A stretch of DNA of 64,000 nucleotides from Cytobacillus firmus (GCF_023715565.1 NZ_JAMBOJ010000016.1:20529-84528), one strand, 5' to 3'; positions 1 to 9,148 are shown, counted from the first letter of the stretch. Translations and numbers: made by a program. The notes: a model not told the origin generated them from the letters alone.

Positions 1-40
1 TGCCCGAAAAAATAATGAAGACAGTAAGTTGGTGATTTTT

Positions 41-697
41 TTGTTAAATAAAACACAAATTAGACACTGCCTTGATGAAATGGGAGAAATGTTCCCGGAG
101 GCACATTGCGAATTGAATCATTCCAACCCTTTTGAACTGGTCATAGCGGTGGCACTGTCTGCACAATGTACTGATGCACTGGTTAACAAAGTGACAAGGA
201 ACCTGTTCCAAAAGTATAAAACTCCTGAGGATTACCTGAATGTTTCCATAGAGGAATTGCAGGAGGATATCCGCTCCATTGGTCTTTATCGAAACAAAGC
301 CAAGAATATCCAAAGGCTATGCAGATTGCTTCTCGATGAATATGGAGGGGTAGTGCCGCGTGACAGAGATGAGCTGACAAAGCTTCCCGGAGTAGGCCGC
401 AAAACTGCTAATGTCGTTGTCTCAGTGGCTTTTGGAGTGCCTGCCATTGCAGTTGATACTCATGTTGAACGAGTCAGCAAAAGGCTCGGTTTCTGCCGCT
501 GGAAGGACTCTGTACTGGAAGTTGAAAAGGCATTGATGAAGAAAGTGCCGATGGATGAATGGTCGATTACACATCATCGTATGATCTTTTTTGGAAGATA
601 TCACTGTAAGGCACAAAATCCTCAATGTGAAATCTGTCCGCTGCTCGATTTATGCAGGGAGGGCAAAAAACGAATGAAGGTGAAGCAGGCAAAATGA
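41..697 (+). CDS. nth: Endonuclease III (DNA glycosylase/AP lyase)
   Basis: Removes oxidised pyrimidines from DNA and nicks the abasic site (base excision repair). The 218-residue protein is close to full B. subtilis Nth. It shows the helix-hairpin-helix LPGVGRKTANVV with its catalytic Lys, the catalytic Asp in AVDTHVERV, and the C-terminal 4Fe-4S cysteines (CKAQNPQCEICPLLDLC). The frame is open further upstream (TTG 29, GTG 32), but the known family N-terminus (MLNK-QIR) points to TTG 41 behind a GGTGAT site. The few bases before it may be the tail of dnaD, which precedes nth in B. subtilis; this cannot be proved here. The stop overlaps the next gene's start (ATGA). Confidence 0.95.
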   Translation: MLNKTQIRHCLDEMGEMFPEAHCELNHSNPFELVIAVALSAQCTDALVNKVTRNLFQKYKTPEDYLNVSIEELQEDIRSIGLYRNKAKNIQRLCRLLLDEYGGVVPRDRDELTKLPGVGRKTANVVVSVAFGVPAIAVDTHVERVSKRLGFCRWKDSVLEVEKALMKKVPMDEWSITHHRMIFFGRYHCKAQNPQCEICPLLDLCREGKKRMKVKQAK

Positions 698-1215
698 CCG
701 GAGAAATCGTCATACCTGTTAAAGCGCATTTATGCCATACCCTGTTTTATAAAAGGGGTGATTCATTGGCTGTTAACGAAGAATCTCTTTTCACTTACCA
801 GCCGCTGCCGCCCTTTTTATATGAAGCGGCTTTTTATGCGGGTATCCCTGCAGTAAAACCTTGGGAAAACAATGCTGAATATATTCCGGTTTTGATTGAT
901 GAGTGGGCAGGACAGAAGGATCTTCTTGGTATGCACTTCACAAACCGGGACCTTAAAGCTGCTTTAGATCCGATGAAAGTATCTCTGGGATTGTTTTTGC
1001 AGATGCTCTATTGGACAAACGGGAAGCCGGTAAACCTTTTATCCGATCCCGGGGAATTATCCATAAAGCCAGTGAATATAAAAGAACGGCTGGATTTCAT
1101 TTTTGCACGTCCGGCTTTATATCATTCTTACATACAGCTGTCTGGACTGATAGCTGAAATGGAGAAGCAATATATGAAGATGCTGGCATTGGAACAAATG
1201 AAGAAAAAGCGCTGA
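694..1215 (+). CDS. ypoC: YpoC-like protein
   Basis: Conserved Bacillus protein of unknown function, 173 residues. It is identified mainly by position (nth-ypoC-convergent ponA) and by size. An ATG at 652 is also in frame, but the ATG at 694 has AAGGTGA ahead of it and overlaps the nth stop by four bases, the usual sign of translational coupling. The protein is soluble and mildly acidic, with no signal peptide or membrane segment. It is probably co-transcribed with nth and ends at the shared terminator immediately downstream. Confidence 0.8.
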   Translation: MTGEIVIPVKAHLCHTLFYKRGDSLAVNEESLFTYQPLPPFLYEAAFYAGIPAVKPWENNAEYIPVLIDEWAGQKDLLGMHFTNRDLKAALDPMKVSLGLFLQMLYWTNGKPVNLLSDPGELSIKPVNIKERLDFIFARPALYHSYIQLSGLIAEMEKQYMKMLALEQMKKKR

Positions 1216-1240
1216 TTCAAATCTGAATCAGCGCTTTTTT
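1207..1240. terminator. Bidirectional terminator between ypoC and ponA
   Basis: A perfect 12-bp stem (AAGCGCTGATTC / GAATCAGCGCTT) with a 6-base loop, flanked by A-rich and T-rich runs, serves the convergent genes ypoC (+) and ponA (-). Confidence 0.9.
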
Positions 1241-1252
1241 CATTAGCTTTAT

Positions 1253-3943
1253 TTAATTACGGCCGCCACTGGATTCAGATCCATTTCCGGAAGCTCCTCC
1301 GGTGTTTCCGCCAGTTCCGCCAGTTCCAGTTCCTGCTCCGGTACCTGTATTGCCATCTCCAGTACCTGTATCGCCATCTCCGGAACCTTCACCATCACCG
1401 TTTCCAGTTCCTTGACCATCTCCAGAGTCATCCCCGGAACCTTCACCATTACCATTTCCAGAATCGTCGCCATCCTGGTTTCCGTCCTGGCCGCCTTCAC
1501 CATTTTGATTGTCCTGATCTTCCTGATCTTCCTGTTCTTCTTCTTCCGTTCCATCTTGCCCTTCACCTTCCGTTTCATCTTCTTCGATGAGGCTTGGGTC
1601 GGGGATTTCTACTTTTACAGAAGCAGGATCACTTTGCTGGTCACCGTTAAATGCTGTTACTTTAAAGGTATACACAGCTCCTGGCTGAGGGTTGGCAATT
1701 TTCAAGCCTTTTTCTGAAGTAACGCTAAGCTGCTGATCTCCGCCTTCATTTACGGATACAGTCACTTCAAATTGAGTACCTTCTGCATCTCCCGGGTAAT
1801 CCCATGATAATGTGATTTCATTTGCATCCTGGTCAAAGTTCGCTGACAGTCCAGAAGGCGAGTCCAGTTTATCAAACTTCTCGGATACTTGTGTCGGAGC
1901 ATTGCCTTTTACAGCATACTCATAAATGATTTGCTCCTTAGGTGTGTACTGGCTTGCCAGTTTGGCAGGATTGCTGCCTTTTTCAATGGCTACCTTCTCT
2001 ACAGAGTCAGGGGCCTTGAAGTCTTCTGTTTCTTTTCCTTCTGAAACATGTGCCATTAAGCTGCTGAAAAGCTTTTGAGCAATTTTTTGCTCATCGCCGG
2101 CCGGGATATAATTTTTTCTATCCTGATAGCCGGTCCAGACAGCTGCAGTATAGTTAGTTGTATAGCCTGCAAACCAGGCATCAGGCACGGCACCTCGAGG
2201 TATCCCAAATTCCTGTTCCTGTTCATCCGTATAGTTAGTAGTCCCTGTTTTCCCTGCAACTGGCAATCCTGGTACATCAGCCAGACGTCCTGTTCCGTAA
2301 GAAGATTTAACTGCACTTTTCAGCATGTCACTGATCATAAATGCAGTATAATCCTTCATTACTACTTCAGATTCAGGTTTCAAATCAAGTTTCGTGCCGT
2401 CACGCATTTCAATTTGCTTGATGGCATGTGGTTCAGTGTAGAAGCCATTGTTTCCAAATGCACTGTATGCACCGGCTACCTGAAGGGAAGAAACCTCATA
2501 AGCGCCGATAGAATAGGACTCATACATCTCTTTCATTGGAATGCCTAAATTATTGGTGAATTCCAATGCCTTATCAGTCCCGACTTCCTGAAGTGTCTTC
2601 AGAGCCGGAATATTGCGTGAGCGGGCAAGTGCCTCCCGCATGGACATAGGACCCATGTGCTTTCCATCCCAGTTATTGATTTTTGTACCTCCGGAATATG
2701 TGTGAGGTTCATCAACAATTGTCTGGTAAGTTCCCCATTTTAGATATTCAATTGCTGGTCCATAATCGACAATTGGTTTAAAGGTTGAACCGGCATGTCT
2801 TTTTTGATCCACGGCAAAGTTAAAACCGCGTTTTACTTCCTGATTGCGTCCTCCGCCGATTGCTCTGATTTCTCCTGTCTTTGTATCAAGAAGGGTGATA
2901 CCCGCCTGAAACTTCTCATCAGGATAGGCTACAGCTGCATCAGTGTTTAAAATATTTTCTACGTGTTTCTGTGCATTTGGATCGAGTGTAGTATATATTT
3001 TCAGCCCGTCAGAATATGGGTTAAGATCCGGATATTTTTTTTCAACTTCATCCAAGACAACATCGATGAACGAGTCATATTTTGATTCGTTTGTTTCTCT
3101 TTTTTCTTCAGCTACAAGTGTAGATTCCACAGGAACCTTTTGGGCTGCTTCCATTTCTTCTTTTGTAATAAAACCATGCTGATTCATCAATGAAAGGACA
3201 ATATTTCTCCTTTTCTCTGCCTTGTCAGGATGGTCAAAAGGATTATAATTGTTCGGGCTCTGCGGCATGCCGGCTAAGAGGGCAGCTTCATGAAGCTCCA
3301 GCTCACTAAGTTCCTTATCGAAGAAAATTTTCGATGCCGTTAAAACACCATGGCCTTTGGACATATAAATCTTGTTCACATACATTTCAAAGATTTCCTG
3401 TTTTGTATACTTGCGTTCAAGCTGGAAGGCAAGCCAGGCTTCCTGGGCTTTCCTGCTAAGCGTTTTTTCATTATTCAGGAAGGAGTTCTTTACCACCTGC
3501 TGGGTAATCGTACTTGCCCCTTCAGAACCGAATCCGCGCGTCACATTAGCGATAACAGCACCGCCTAAACGGATTAAGTCCATTCCATTATGTTTATAAA
3601 AGCGGACATCTTCAGTTGCCAAAAAGGCGTCTTCCACAAGTTTTGGGATGTCTTCATAAGCGACATAATCCCGGTTTTCCGAGCCTACATCTGTTATGAA
3701 TTCGCCCTCCATATCGTAAATCTGTGAAGAAATGGGATCCTTCAGCAATTTTTCATCAAGCTTTGGTGCGTCTTTCACCATAAAAGCAAAAGCGCCTGCT
3801 CCTAAGAGCATTCCAGCAATTCCGAGGGCAATTAAAATAAGGAAAATGCGTTTAAAAGTGCTCGTGCCATTTTTCTTGCCCTTCTTTTTAGGCTGGGATT
3901 GCTGTTTGCGGCGCTCCTCCCTTGATTGATATTTTTCTGTCAT
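1253..3943 (-). CDS. ponA: Penicillin-binding protein 1A/1B (class A PBP)
   Basis: Bifunctional peptidoglycan synthase, about 896 residues (B. subtilis PonA 914). In order: a basic cytoplasmic tail; a single membrane anchor near residues 30-55; a GT51 transglycosylase domain with EDVRFYKHNG (catalytic Glu), GASTITQQ and the RKAQEAWLAFQLE region; a transpeptidase domain with SxxK as STFKP, SRN, and KTGTTN; a fibronectin type III domain; and a roughly 100-residue Gly/Asp/Glu/Asn/Thr-rich tail that is probably disordered. An ATG 12 bases upstream and a TTG at 3967 are also in frame, but AAGGA sits about 11 bases before the chosen ATG. It lies downstream of recU with a short gap, the conserved recU-ponA operon. 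Confidence 0.95.
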   Translation of the reverse strand: MTEKYQSREERRKQQSQPKKKGKKNGTSTFKRIFLILIALGIAGMLLGAGAFAFMVKDAPKLDEKLLKDPISSQIYDMEGEFITDVGSENRDYVAYEDIPKLVEDAFLATEDVRFYKHNGMDLIRLGGAVIANVTRGFGSEGASTITQQVVKNSFLNNEKTLSRKAQEAWLAFQLERKYTKQEIFEMYVNKIYMSKGHGVLTASKIFFDKELSELELHEAALLAGMPQSPNNYNPFDHPDKAEKRRNIVLSLMNQHGFITKEEMEAAQKVPVESTLVAEEKRETNESKYDSFIDVVLDEVEKKYPDLNPYSDGLKIYTTLDPNAQKHVENILNTDAAVAYPDEKFQAGITLLDTKTGEIRAIGGGRNQEVKRGFNFAVDQKRHAGSTFKPIVDYGPAIEYLKWGTYQTIVDEPHTYSGGTKINNWDGKHMGPMSMREALARSRNIPALKTLQEVGTDKALEFTNNLGIPMKEMYESYSIGAYEVSSLQVAGAYSAFGNNGFYTEPHAIKQIEMRDGTKLDLKPESEVVMKDYTAFMISDMLKSAVKSSYGTGRLADVPGLPVAGKTGTTNYTDEQEQEFGIPRGAVPDAWFAGYTTNYTAAVWTGYQDRKNYIPAGDEQKIAQKLFSSLMAHVSEGKETEDFKAPDSVEKVAIEKGSNPAKLASQYTPKEQIIYEYAVKGNAPTQVSEKFDKLDSPSGLSANFDQDANEITLSWDYPGDAEGTQFEVTVSVNEGGDQQLSVTSEKGLKIANPQPGAVYTFKVTAFNGDQQSDPASVKVEIPDPSLIEEDETEGEGQDGTEEEEQEDQEDQDNQNGEGGQDGNQDGDDSGNGNGEGSGDDSGDGQGTGNGDGEGSGDGDTGTGDGNTGTGAGTGTGGTGGNTGGASGNGSESSGGRN

Positions 3944-3983
3944 ATCTATGTTCATCCTTTCTGACAATGGAACTGTAAATTAG

Positions 3984-4595
3984 TTATTTAAGGGTATAAA
4001 GATAATCTATTATCTTAATATAGTCAATTCTTGGCTGAAATCCAAGCGGAATGTAATGGCCATTCATTTCAATTTCACCCTTGGTGATTGATTTTCTCCC
4101 CCCATCCTTCATTCTCTCCCAATATGAGAGCAGATGATGTGCCTCTAACAGGAAAACTTCTTCGGTAGCCGAGAAGCGGAGGAGGACAAAACAAATCCCT
4201 TTCTGGGCTAAAACTTTCTCCATGTGCTTTACCTGGTGCTCATGAAAATTCTTTAAAGGGAAGGAGGTCGTGTTCTGGGTTTCTTTTGCTTCAAAATCAA
4301 TATACCTGCCTTTATACACACCATTATAATCAGTTGTTGATGCTTGTTTGAAATAAGCTTCTTTAATAACAGCTGCACTTCTCTTTGGATAATCGACCTG
4401 TACGATTTGAACAGGCGTGGGCTTTTTATGAATAGTGGCTATTCCATGCTCCAAATAGAATTCATTGGTTTCATTTATATCTTCCTCCAGTGTCATTCCG
4501 CGATTGCTGTAGGTCCATTTCTTCTCTGGAGTCAGTTTTTTGGCGCTATTAGCAGGCGGGGTATATCTCCTGCCATTAGGATAGTGGAAATTCAT
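3984..4595 (-). CDS. recU: Holliday junction resolvase RecU
   Basis: Cleaves four-way DNA junctions in recombinational repair and chromosome segregation. The 203 residues match the family length. The N-terminus [10 protein letters not shown] and the [12 protein letters not shown] segment are typical, and the nuclease core [20 protein letters not shown] carries the acidic/Lys metal-binding residues (D, E-x-K). AGGTGA precedes the ATG. It is the first gene of the recU-ponA operon and is divergent from the DUF2515 gene. Confidence 0.95.
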   Translation of the reverse strand: MNFHYPNGRRYTPPANSAKKLTPEKKWTYSNRGMTLEEDINETNEFYLEHGIATIHKKPTPVQIVQVDYPKRSAAVIKEAYFKQASTTDYNGVYKGRYIDFEAKETQNTTSFPLKNFHEHQVKHMEKVLAQKGICFVLLRFSATEEVFLLEAHHLLSYWERMKDGGRKSITKGEIEMNGHYIPLGFQPRIDYIKIIDYLYTLK

Positions 4596-4775
4596 GCATT
4601 CACCTCATTTTCAGCTACTCCCTATGATAACAAATGTACGCACGATTTGGTTGAATAAAAAGTTCTAAATAACAAAGTATATAGGAAACTCCAGTTAAGC
4701 AGTATTTTCAGGTTTTACCCGGATGCTGCCTGACGCCCAAATATAGAACATTCATTTTCTCTGAGGTGAATTGCG

Positions 4776-5768
4776 GTGTCGCTTTCTTGGAAATTCCTGA
4801 ACAGACATGAAAAAAAGGAACAGGCAATAAAGGATCATATTATGAAAATGACAGCCAAATATAACATAGACAATATCTCGAGAACGGAAGCTTATTTTCA
4901 TTTTTACAAAAAGCATCCTGAAATACGCTGGGCGTTCCTGGCCTCCATGGTATCCCGTAATGCCGGCTGGAATATGTGCGATCTTGAAGGAAGCTGTTTT
5001 CCTAAATTGATAGGAAAGAAATTCAGGGATATGCTTTATATTACATATGAAAGGGCCAATTGGCTGATTTTTCAGGATGCATTTCCCCAGCTGCTCCTCT
5101 ATCATTATTCGACGAAACTAAATAGGCCAATGTTTCATTTATTAAAAACTTTTCATGTATCGGCCTTTATGGAAAAGGAGTGGCTTTATTTCTGGAAAAA
5201 TAGAAATAAAAAGAGGTTAATGATTTCACTGATTATCAACGAACAAAATGTTATTCAAGAGCCTGTAATGGAGCATTCTATTTATAAAAATAAAGTTTTT
5301 CATACATTGCTTTTTTCCTTTCAGGATTATCTTCATTTTAGTTCAGTCATCTTCCCTACTTGTAAAGGGGAATTATACGGGGCGAGTGTAAATGGTTTCC
5401 GCTCGGTGTCCAAAAGAATTGATCTTGGAAAACGGCTGGCAGAAATATTATTTGACACAAGTTATTATGACGACGTGTATGAATTTGCTTTAAGGACGGT
5501 TCATACGGGTTCAAGGAACGATTATGAGAAATACTTTAATGGAAGCAAACGGAGAACTACTCCTTTCTTACGCTGTACATACCCAATAATCACTCATCAC
5601 ATACATCAATTTAATGATTGGTTTGTCAAAAAACGCATAAAGAGTAAATGGACATCAGAATCGGTTGTCCTAAAACATCCCGTCCATATTACAAAATGGT
5701 ATTTGCATAAGCAGGACCAGCTTCACAAGGCTGCCAGGCTGGGAAAAATATTTCGCTCAATTTGCTAA
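4776..5768 (+). CDS. yppC: DUF2515 family protein (YppC-like)
   Basis: 330-residue conserved Bacillus protein of unknown biochemical role. It starts with GTG behind GAGGTGA. The N-terminus is basic (KFLNRHEKKEQ), and a conserved stretch near residues 45-75 reads like HFYKKHPEIRWAFLASMVSRNAGWNM, written here only as family context. It is rich in aromatic and basic residues with no clear membrane helix. Position next to recU matches yppC of B. subtilis. Function cannot be inferred from the sequence. Confidence 0.8.
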   Translation: MSLSWKFLNRHEKKEQAIKDHIMKMTAKYNIDNISRTEAYFHFYKKHPEIRWAFLASMVSRNAGWNMCDLEGSCFPKLIGKKFRDMLYITYERANWLIFQDAFPQLLLYHYSTKLNRPMFHLLKTFHVSAFMEKEWLYFWKNRNKKRLMISLIINEQNVIQEPVMEHSIYKNKVFHTLLFSFQDYLHFSSVIFPTCKGELYGASVNGFRSVSKRIDLGKRLAEILFDTSYYDDVYEFALRTVHTGSRNDYEKYFNGSKRRTTPFLRCTYPIITHHIHQFNDWFVKKRIKSKWTSESVVLKHPVHITKWYLHKQDQLHKAARLGKIFRSIC

Positions 5769-5786
5769 CAGAATAATACTGCAAAC

Positions 5787-5814
5787 AAAAAAGCAAGGGG
5801 TCCCTTGCTTTTTT
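5787..5814. terminator. Bidirectional terminator
   Basis: 13-bp near-perfect stem (AAAAAAGCAAGGG / CCCTTGCTTTTTT) with a two-base loop between yppC (+) and sspM (-). Confidence 0.88.
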
Positions 5815-5825
5815 AGTGTCTGTAT

Positions 5826-5882
5826 TAAGCTCCAGCGCCTGCCAGTCGAGAGCAGAAGCCATTCCGCTTCCGTTTTTCTTCT
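5826..5882 (+). repeat. Degenerate copy of the AGCTCCAGCGCC repeat
   Basis: Begins TTAAGCTCCAGCGCC and ends GCTTCCGTTTTTCTT, resembling the better preserved copies at 22457 and 57726 (TAGCTCCAGCGCC ... GCGCTTTTCTA). It abuts the sspM stop codon. Confidence 0.55.
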
Positions 5883-5883
5883 G

Positions 5884-5991
5884 TTAAGTTGAAGGGCGGT
5901 CAGGACCTTCAAGCTTCTTGTTGCCATAGCCAGCTTTTGTTTCTTCCAGCTTTTTTGGCTGAACTTTATTTTGTTTTTCTTTTTTTGCCAT
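5884..5991 (-). CDS. sspM: Small acid-soluble spore protein M
   Basis: A 35-residue Lys-rich peptide ending KLEGPDRPST, almost the same C-terminus as B. subtilis SspM (GGPNRPST). Minor SASPs accumulate in the forespore under sigma-G. Start ATG 5991 has GGAGGTG seven bases ahead. A CAAACTA box about 20 bases upstream of the RBS could be a degenerate sigma-G -10, but its -35 is weak. It is convergent with yppC and divergent from the next gene. Confidence 0.85.
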   Translation of the reverse strand: MAKKEKQNKVQPKKLEETKAGYGNKKLEGPDRPST

Positions 5992-6236
5992 AACAGAACA
6001 CCTCCGTTCATTAGTTTGTTCAATGTTGTGATTTTCATTCTTCGGAGGCTGTCGAAACCTTGGCGCTTCTATGCAAATAAGTACTTTCTTTGGCGAATCA
6101 CTTCTAGTTTTGTCATGCATGGAGGAAACCCTCAGGGAAGATAGAATTTATGTAGGCACAAAGCAAATTTTCACTGTATCCTTCGTTGTATTTATAGCAG
6201 ATGGCAAGGAGAAAAAGAAATCGGGAGGTTTTTTGA

Positions 6237-6500
6237 ATGCAGGGAAAAATGGTAGAAAAAGAAGAATTGCTGGCCATGCTTTCGGAAATATACGATCAGC
6301 TTGAAGTGCTTGAAAATGTACTGGAGTCTAATTTGTCGGGACTTCGGCAGGATTGGTATTATGAACAGTCAGAGAAAATAGAGGCTTGTGAAAGCAGACT
6401 CGAAGTGATTGAAGAAGATATGACGGCAATCAGGTCTGAGACAGACAGTTTAGAAAGCGCAAAAAAATCAGCACGAATGAAGCTTGAACTCGGCTTCTAA
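6237..6500 (+). CDS. Small coiled-coil protein (possibly YppD-like)
   Basis: 87 residues, acidic and almost wholly helical. Heptad-like Leu/Ile spacing (LLAMLSEIYDQLEVLENVLE, then EKIEACESRLEVIEEDM) predicts a coiled coil. GGGAGGT stands seven bases before the ATG, so translation is well supported. It lies in the ypp cluster where B. subtilis has yppD. I do not recognise the family with certainty and assign no function. Confidence 0.7.
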   Translation: MQGKMVEKEELLAMLSEIYDQLEVLENVLESNLSGLRQDWYYEQSEKIEACESRLEVIEEDMTAIRSETDSLESAKKSARMKLELGF

Positions 6501-6571
6501 GTGGAATAGAATAGCAGTATCCTTCAGTAGCTAAAATTGACTAGCTACTTTTATTTTTGGAGATGAAGCCC

Positions 6572-6949
6572 ATGGTAAATGAAAATTCGCTGCAGCAAAT
6601 GACAGAACTGCTGCTTGAATATGTGGAGATCTCGGACAGCAGGTATATAAAGGTTAAGGAATCAGGTGAAAAGGGTGATTTTTATAATGAAGTCAAGCCT
6701 TTTGCTGATGAGGTTAAATCCATAAATGACAGATGGAAAGAAGAAGCCCGGGAGTGGGTTAGCATCCATAAACCGCGAAATCTTTATTCACAGCAAATTG
6801 AATCTGCTTCTGAACATATTGAAATGGTTTCCATTCAGGCATTTTTTCCTGAAACAAGCAGAACAAGATTCATTAATTATGTTAATTCGGCTGTGTATGT
6901 GTTAAAGCAGTTGATAATATTATTAAGTGATGAAAAAAAGGGAACCTGA
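6572..6949 (+). CDS. yppE: YppE-like protein (DUF1798)
   Basis: 125-residue helical protein. Two segments, YNEVKPFADEVKSINDRWKE and QQIESASEHIEMVSIQAFF followed by a SRTRFINYV motif, are characteristic of the DUF1798/YppE family. B. subtilis YppE is a four-helix bundle of unknown function. GGAG stands nine bases before ATG 6572; an upstream TTG 6557 overlaps that site and is less likely. The stop lies inside the left arm of the following terminator. Confidence 0.8.
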   Translation: MVNENSLQQMTELLLEYVEISDSRYIKVKESGEKGDFYNEVKPFADEVKSINDRWKEEAREWVSIHKPRNLYSQQIESASEHIEMVSIQAFFPETSRTRFINYVNSAVYVLKQLIILLSDEKKGT

Positions 6950-6966
6950 ATCAGGCTCCCTTTTTC
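6934..6966. terminator. Terminator between yppE and yppF
   Basis: AAAAAGGGAACCTGA pairs with TCAGGCTCCCTTTTT with one mismatch, flanked by A and T runs, so it can serve both convergent genes. Confidence 0.85.
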
Positions 6967-6975
6967 ATTGAATTC

Positions 6976-7191
6976 TTATGCATTTACTGAATCCTGGAGG
7001 GTATTATCTTTGTAGCTTTCTGGAACGGCCGCTCCTTGAGCTTCGAGCTCACGAACGAGATTTCGATAATCTGTACTGGAAATTTCATTATGGATATAGG
7101 CCTTTTTAGCAAAATCCAATAATTCATTAACATTTTCAGGAGTATACTCCCGCAGCTGATGAAACTTCATTTGTAGTTCGTGAACATTCAT
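6976..7191 (-). CDS. yppF: YppF-like small protein
   Basis: 71 residues starting MNVHEL; the core YTPENVNELLDFAKKAYIHN and SSTDYRNLVRELEAQGA are nearly identical to B. subtilis YppF. Function unknown. The frame continues upstream of the ATG, but AGGAGG lies just ahead of 7191 and fixes the start. The C-terminal tail (about ten residues) is less conserved. Confidence 0.88.
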   Translation of the reverse strand: MNVHELQMKFHQLREYTPENVNELLDFAKKAYIHNEISSTDYRNLVRELEAQGAAVPESYKDNTLQDSVNA

Positions 7192-7362
7192 GATATTTCC
7201 TCCTCTGGAATAGATTCGCGGAGAAATTTCTTCCCCGCATCCGGTAAATGAAAAAGCGGACAAGAAACGATTTGTTTTTTATATCCTAACATGAAAATTT
7301 ATTTTTCATCGTTTTTAAAAAAATCAAACTTCCGACATCTTTCATCATAGTTAGACAAAAAC

Positions 7363-7376
7363 GGAAAGCGCTTCCT
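7363..7376. promoter_or_regulatory. CRE-like palindrome (weak)
   Basis: GGAAAGCGCTTCCT matches 12 of 14 positions of the CcpA operator TGNAANCGNTNNCA but lacks both outer bases. It lies between divergent yppF and yppG; no metabolic gene adjoins it. Confidence 0.35.
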
Positions 7377-7401
7377 TTTTTGCTCATTTTTTACTCCTTT
7401 C

Positions 7402-7429
7402 ACATTCTGGGCAAATCATTCATATATTG
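7402..7429 (+). promoter_or_regulatory. Candidate sigma-K promoter for yppG
   Basis: AC, 17 bases, then CATATATTG fits the sigma-K pattern AC-N16/17-CATANNNTA (last base differs). The start point would be near 7436, about 70 bases before yppG. This is the 317-base gap between yppF and yppG; apart from this site and the CRE-like palindrome it holds nothing I recognise. Confidence 0.5.
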
Positions 7430-7508
7430 TAATGGTGATAATGCGAAGGCTACTGCCTGATAGTATCGCTAATATACTTATCTTATTGAATGGGGAGGAT
7501 GTTTGCCC

Positions 7509-8078
7509 ATGTTTGGCCGAGTAATGAATAGAACGAGCCATATACAGCCATACGGCCATTTAAATCAAAATGTATACTTTGATCCATTTTATATGGGGAC
7601 CAATGGCCAATATTATATGAGGCAGCAGCCATTGCAGAATTATAACCAAGCTGCCGAACAGTATAATCCTTATTTTTCGCCTTTTAATATGGAATACCAA
7701 CAGCCGCAGCAAATGACAGGAATGCCGCAGAGTTTTCCGCACCAGCCCTATCCGCAGCAAAATTTTGATCCCGGATATTACTCACATACAGGATCAAAAA
7801 ATGCAGGTATTTTTCAGAATCCGCTAGAATCTGAAGATTATTATGGAAATCAGCCAAGCAAGCCAGCAGCTCCGCAAATGCCATACATGAATCCATATCC
7901 AAAGCAATCCTTCATTCCAAAACAGCCATCTGGCGTGCAAAGCATTATGAATTCATTTAAATCCCAGGATGGATCACTGGATCTCAATAAAATGGTGGAC
8001 ACAGCAGGCCAGATGATGTCTGCAGTCACGCAGGTATCATCCATGGTTAAAGGGATTGGCGGAATATTTAAAGCTTAA
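7509..8078 (+). CDS. yppG: YppG-like spore-associated protein
   Basis: 189 residues. The N-terminal two thirds is low complexity, rich in Gln, Pro, Tyr, Asn and Phe (repeated QPQQ, PYPQQ, MPYMNPY). The conserved C-terminal block from about residue 142 (SIMNSFKSQDGSLDLNKM, then QVSSMVKGIGGIF) is the YppG/YqfQ-like family signature. Such proteins are usually coat- or spore-associated, an inference supported by the sigma-K-like promoter upstream. GGGGAGG lies ten bases before ATG 7509; an in-frame TTG at 7503 is the alternative. A short GGCC stem with a T-run follows. Confidence 0.8.
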   Translation: MFGRVMNRTSHIQPYGHLNQNVYFDPFYMGTNGQYYMRQQPLQNYNQAAEQYNPYFSPFNMEYQQPQQMTGMPQSFPHQPYPQQNFDPGYYSHTGSKNAGIFQNPLESEDYYGNQPSKPAAPQMPYMNPYPKQSFIPKQPSGVQSIMNSFKSQDGSLDLNKMVDTAGQMMSAVTQVSSMVKGIGGIFKA

Positions 8079-8284
8079 AGGATCATGGCCGCACAGGCCT
8101 TTTTTTTATGGTTTAAAAAAATCAGACTTGAAAAAAGATTAAATATATTTAAAAATAGAATAGCCGGTCTATTTTTAAAGGTATATAGGGAATATTATCT
8201 ATGAGAATTTAGTTGTATGATTGACAAAATTTAGATAAAAGTGAAAAAATAAAAAATGACTCTTAGTCATAAAGGGGGGGTAAT

Positions 8285-9148
8285 ATGGTTCGTGCTGTCC
8301 AGCAAATTTTTATTATATTTGTATTAATTTTAGTTCTAGCAGCTCTGCCAAAAATTATATCTGTTGATCCATTGAGCGGGAGTCTGCAATGGAGCTTCGA
8401 AAGTCTGCCGCATATTTATGGAGATTTTATTTCTGAAATAAGCAAGGGCAGCCTTGGTACCTATGAGCTTGGGATGCAGACACGTCCTATAGCCGGGGAC
8501 ATTGCTGATAACTTTTTTACCAGTCTCCTGATCGTATTGATTGCTGTAAATGCATCCTTAATTATAAGTCTAATTTTCGGGGTATTTATCAGCCGCTTCA
8601 GGCTTACTAAGCTTTTTGGGGCATTCATGAATATTCTTGCGGCCATACCTGACTTTATCATCATAGTGATGTCTATGATTCTTGCCGTTAAAATATATAA
8701 AATGACCGGTATCAGAGTGATTTCACTCAGGCCGGATGGAGGAGCCCTTAACACCTGGTTTCCCACAGTGCTTGCAGCGATTGCCCCGACACTATATTTA
8801 TTTAAGCTCGTGTCGGTCAAATATTATCAGACAAGCGGGGAGGACTACATTAAGACTGCAGTTGCTAAAGGAATGGGCTTAAATTACATAAACTTTCAGC
8901 ATGTCTTCAAAAATTTAGAGCCATTTATCAAATCTGAACTTGTCAAAGTGATTTCCCTGGCTATTGGAAATCTCTTTATTATTGAACATATTATGAATGT
9001 TTCCGGCATAACAAAATTCATTTTTCAGAGCAGCGGAGTTCAGCCGATTGCAATCGGCTTGTTTGCAATGCTTCTGATTTCTTTAATTGTCTATATTTCT
9101 AATAGACTCATATTCTATCTGTTTAAACGGGGTTTTATCTATGAATAA
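8285..9148 (+). CDS. ABC transporter permease, oligopeptide type (DppB/OppB-like)
   Basis: 287-residue inner-membrane protein with about six hydrophobic segments. Its binding-protein-dependent transport signature lies near residues 188-215 (DYIKTAVAKGMGLNYINF, the EAA loop that contacts the ATPase). The N-terminal half has a long extracytoplasmic loop, as in OppB/DppB. A strong AGGGGGGG site precedes the ATG. The stop overlaps the start of the fused permease-peptidase gene by eight bases, so the two are co-translated. No ATPase or binding-protein gene adjoins the pair, so the substrate is unknown. Confidence 0.85.
   Translation: MVRAVQQIFIIFVLILVLAALPKIISVDPLSGSLQWSFESLPHIYGDFISEISKGSLGTYELGMQTRPIAGDIADNFFTSLLIVLIAVNASLIISLIFGVFISRFRLTKLFGAFMNILAAIPDFIIIVMSMILAVKIYKMTGIRVISLRPDGGALNTWFPTVLAAIAPTLYLFKLVSVKYYQTSGEDYIKTAVAKGMGLNYINFQHVFKNLEPFIKSELVKVISLAIGNLFIIEHIMNVSGITKFIFQSSGVQPIAIGLFAMLLISLIVYISNRLIFYLFKRGFIYE

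Noticed and set aside
1249..1578. Met/Val/Glu/Lys-rich open frame on the minus strand
   Set aside because: Shadow frame of the low-complexity PonA tail.
4596..4775. LexA site between recU and yppC
   Set aside because: ACAAATGTACGCACG-like sequence shares too few bases with CGAAC-N4-GTTCG.
6071..6304. Plus-strand open frame of 77 codons
   Set aside because: No RBS, no conserved pattern, and it overlaps the well-supported start at 6237.
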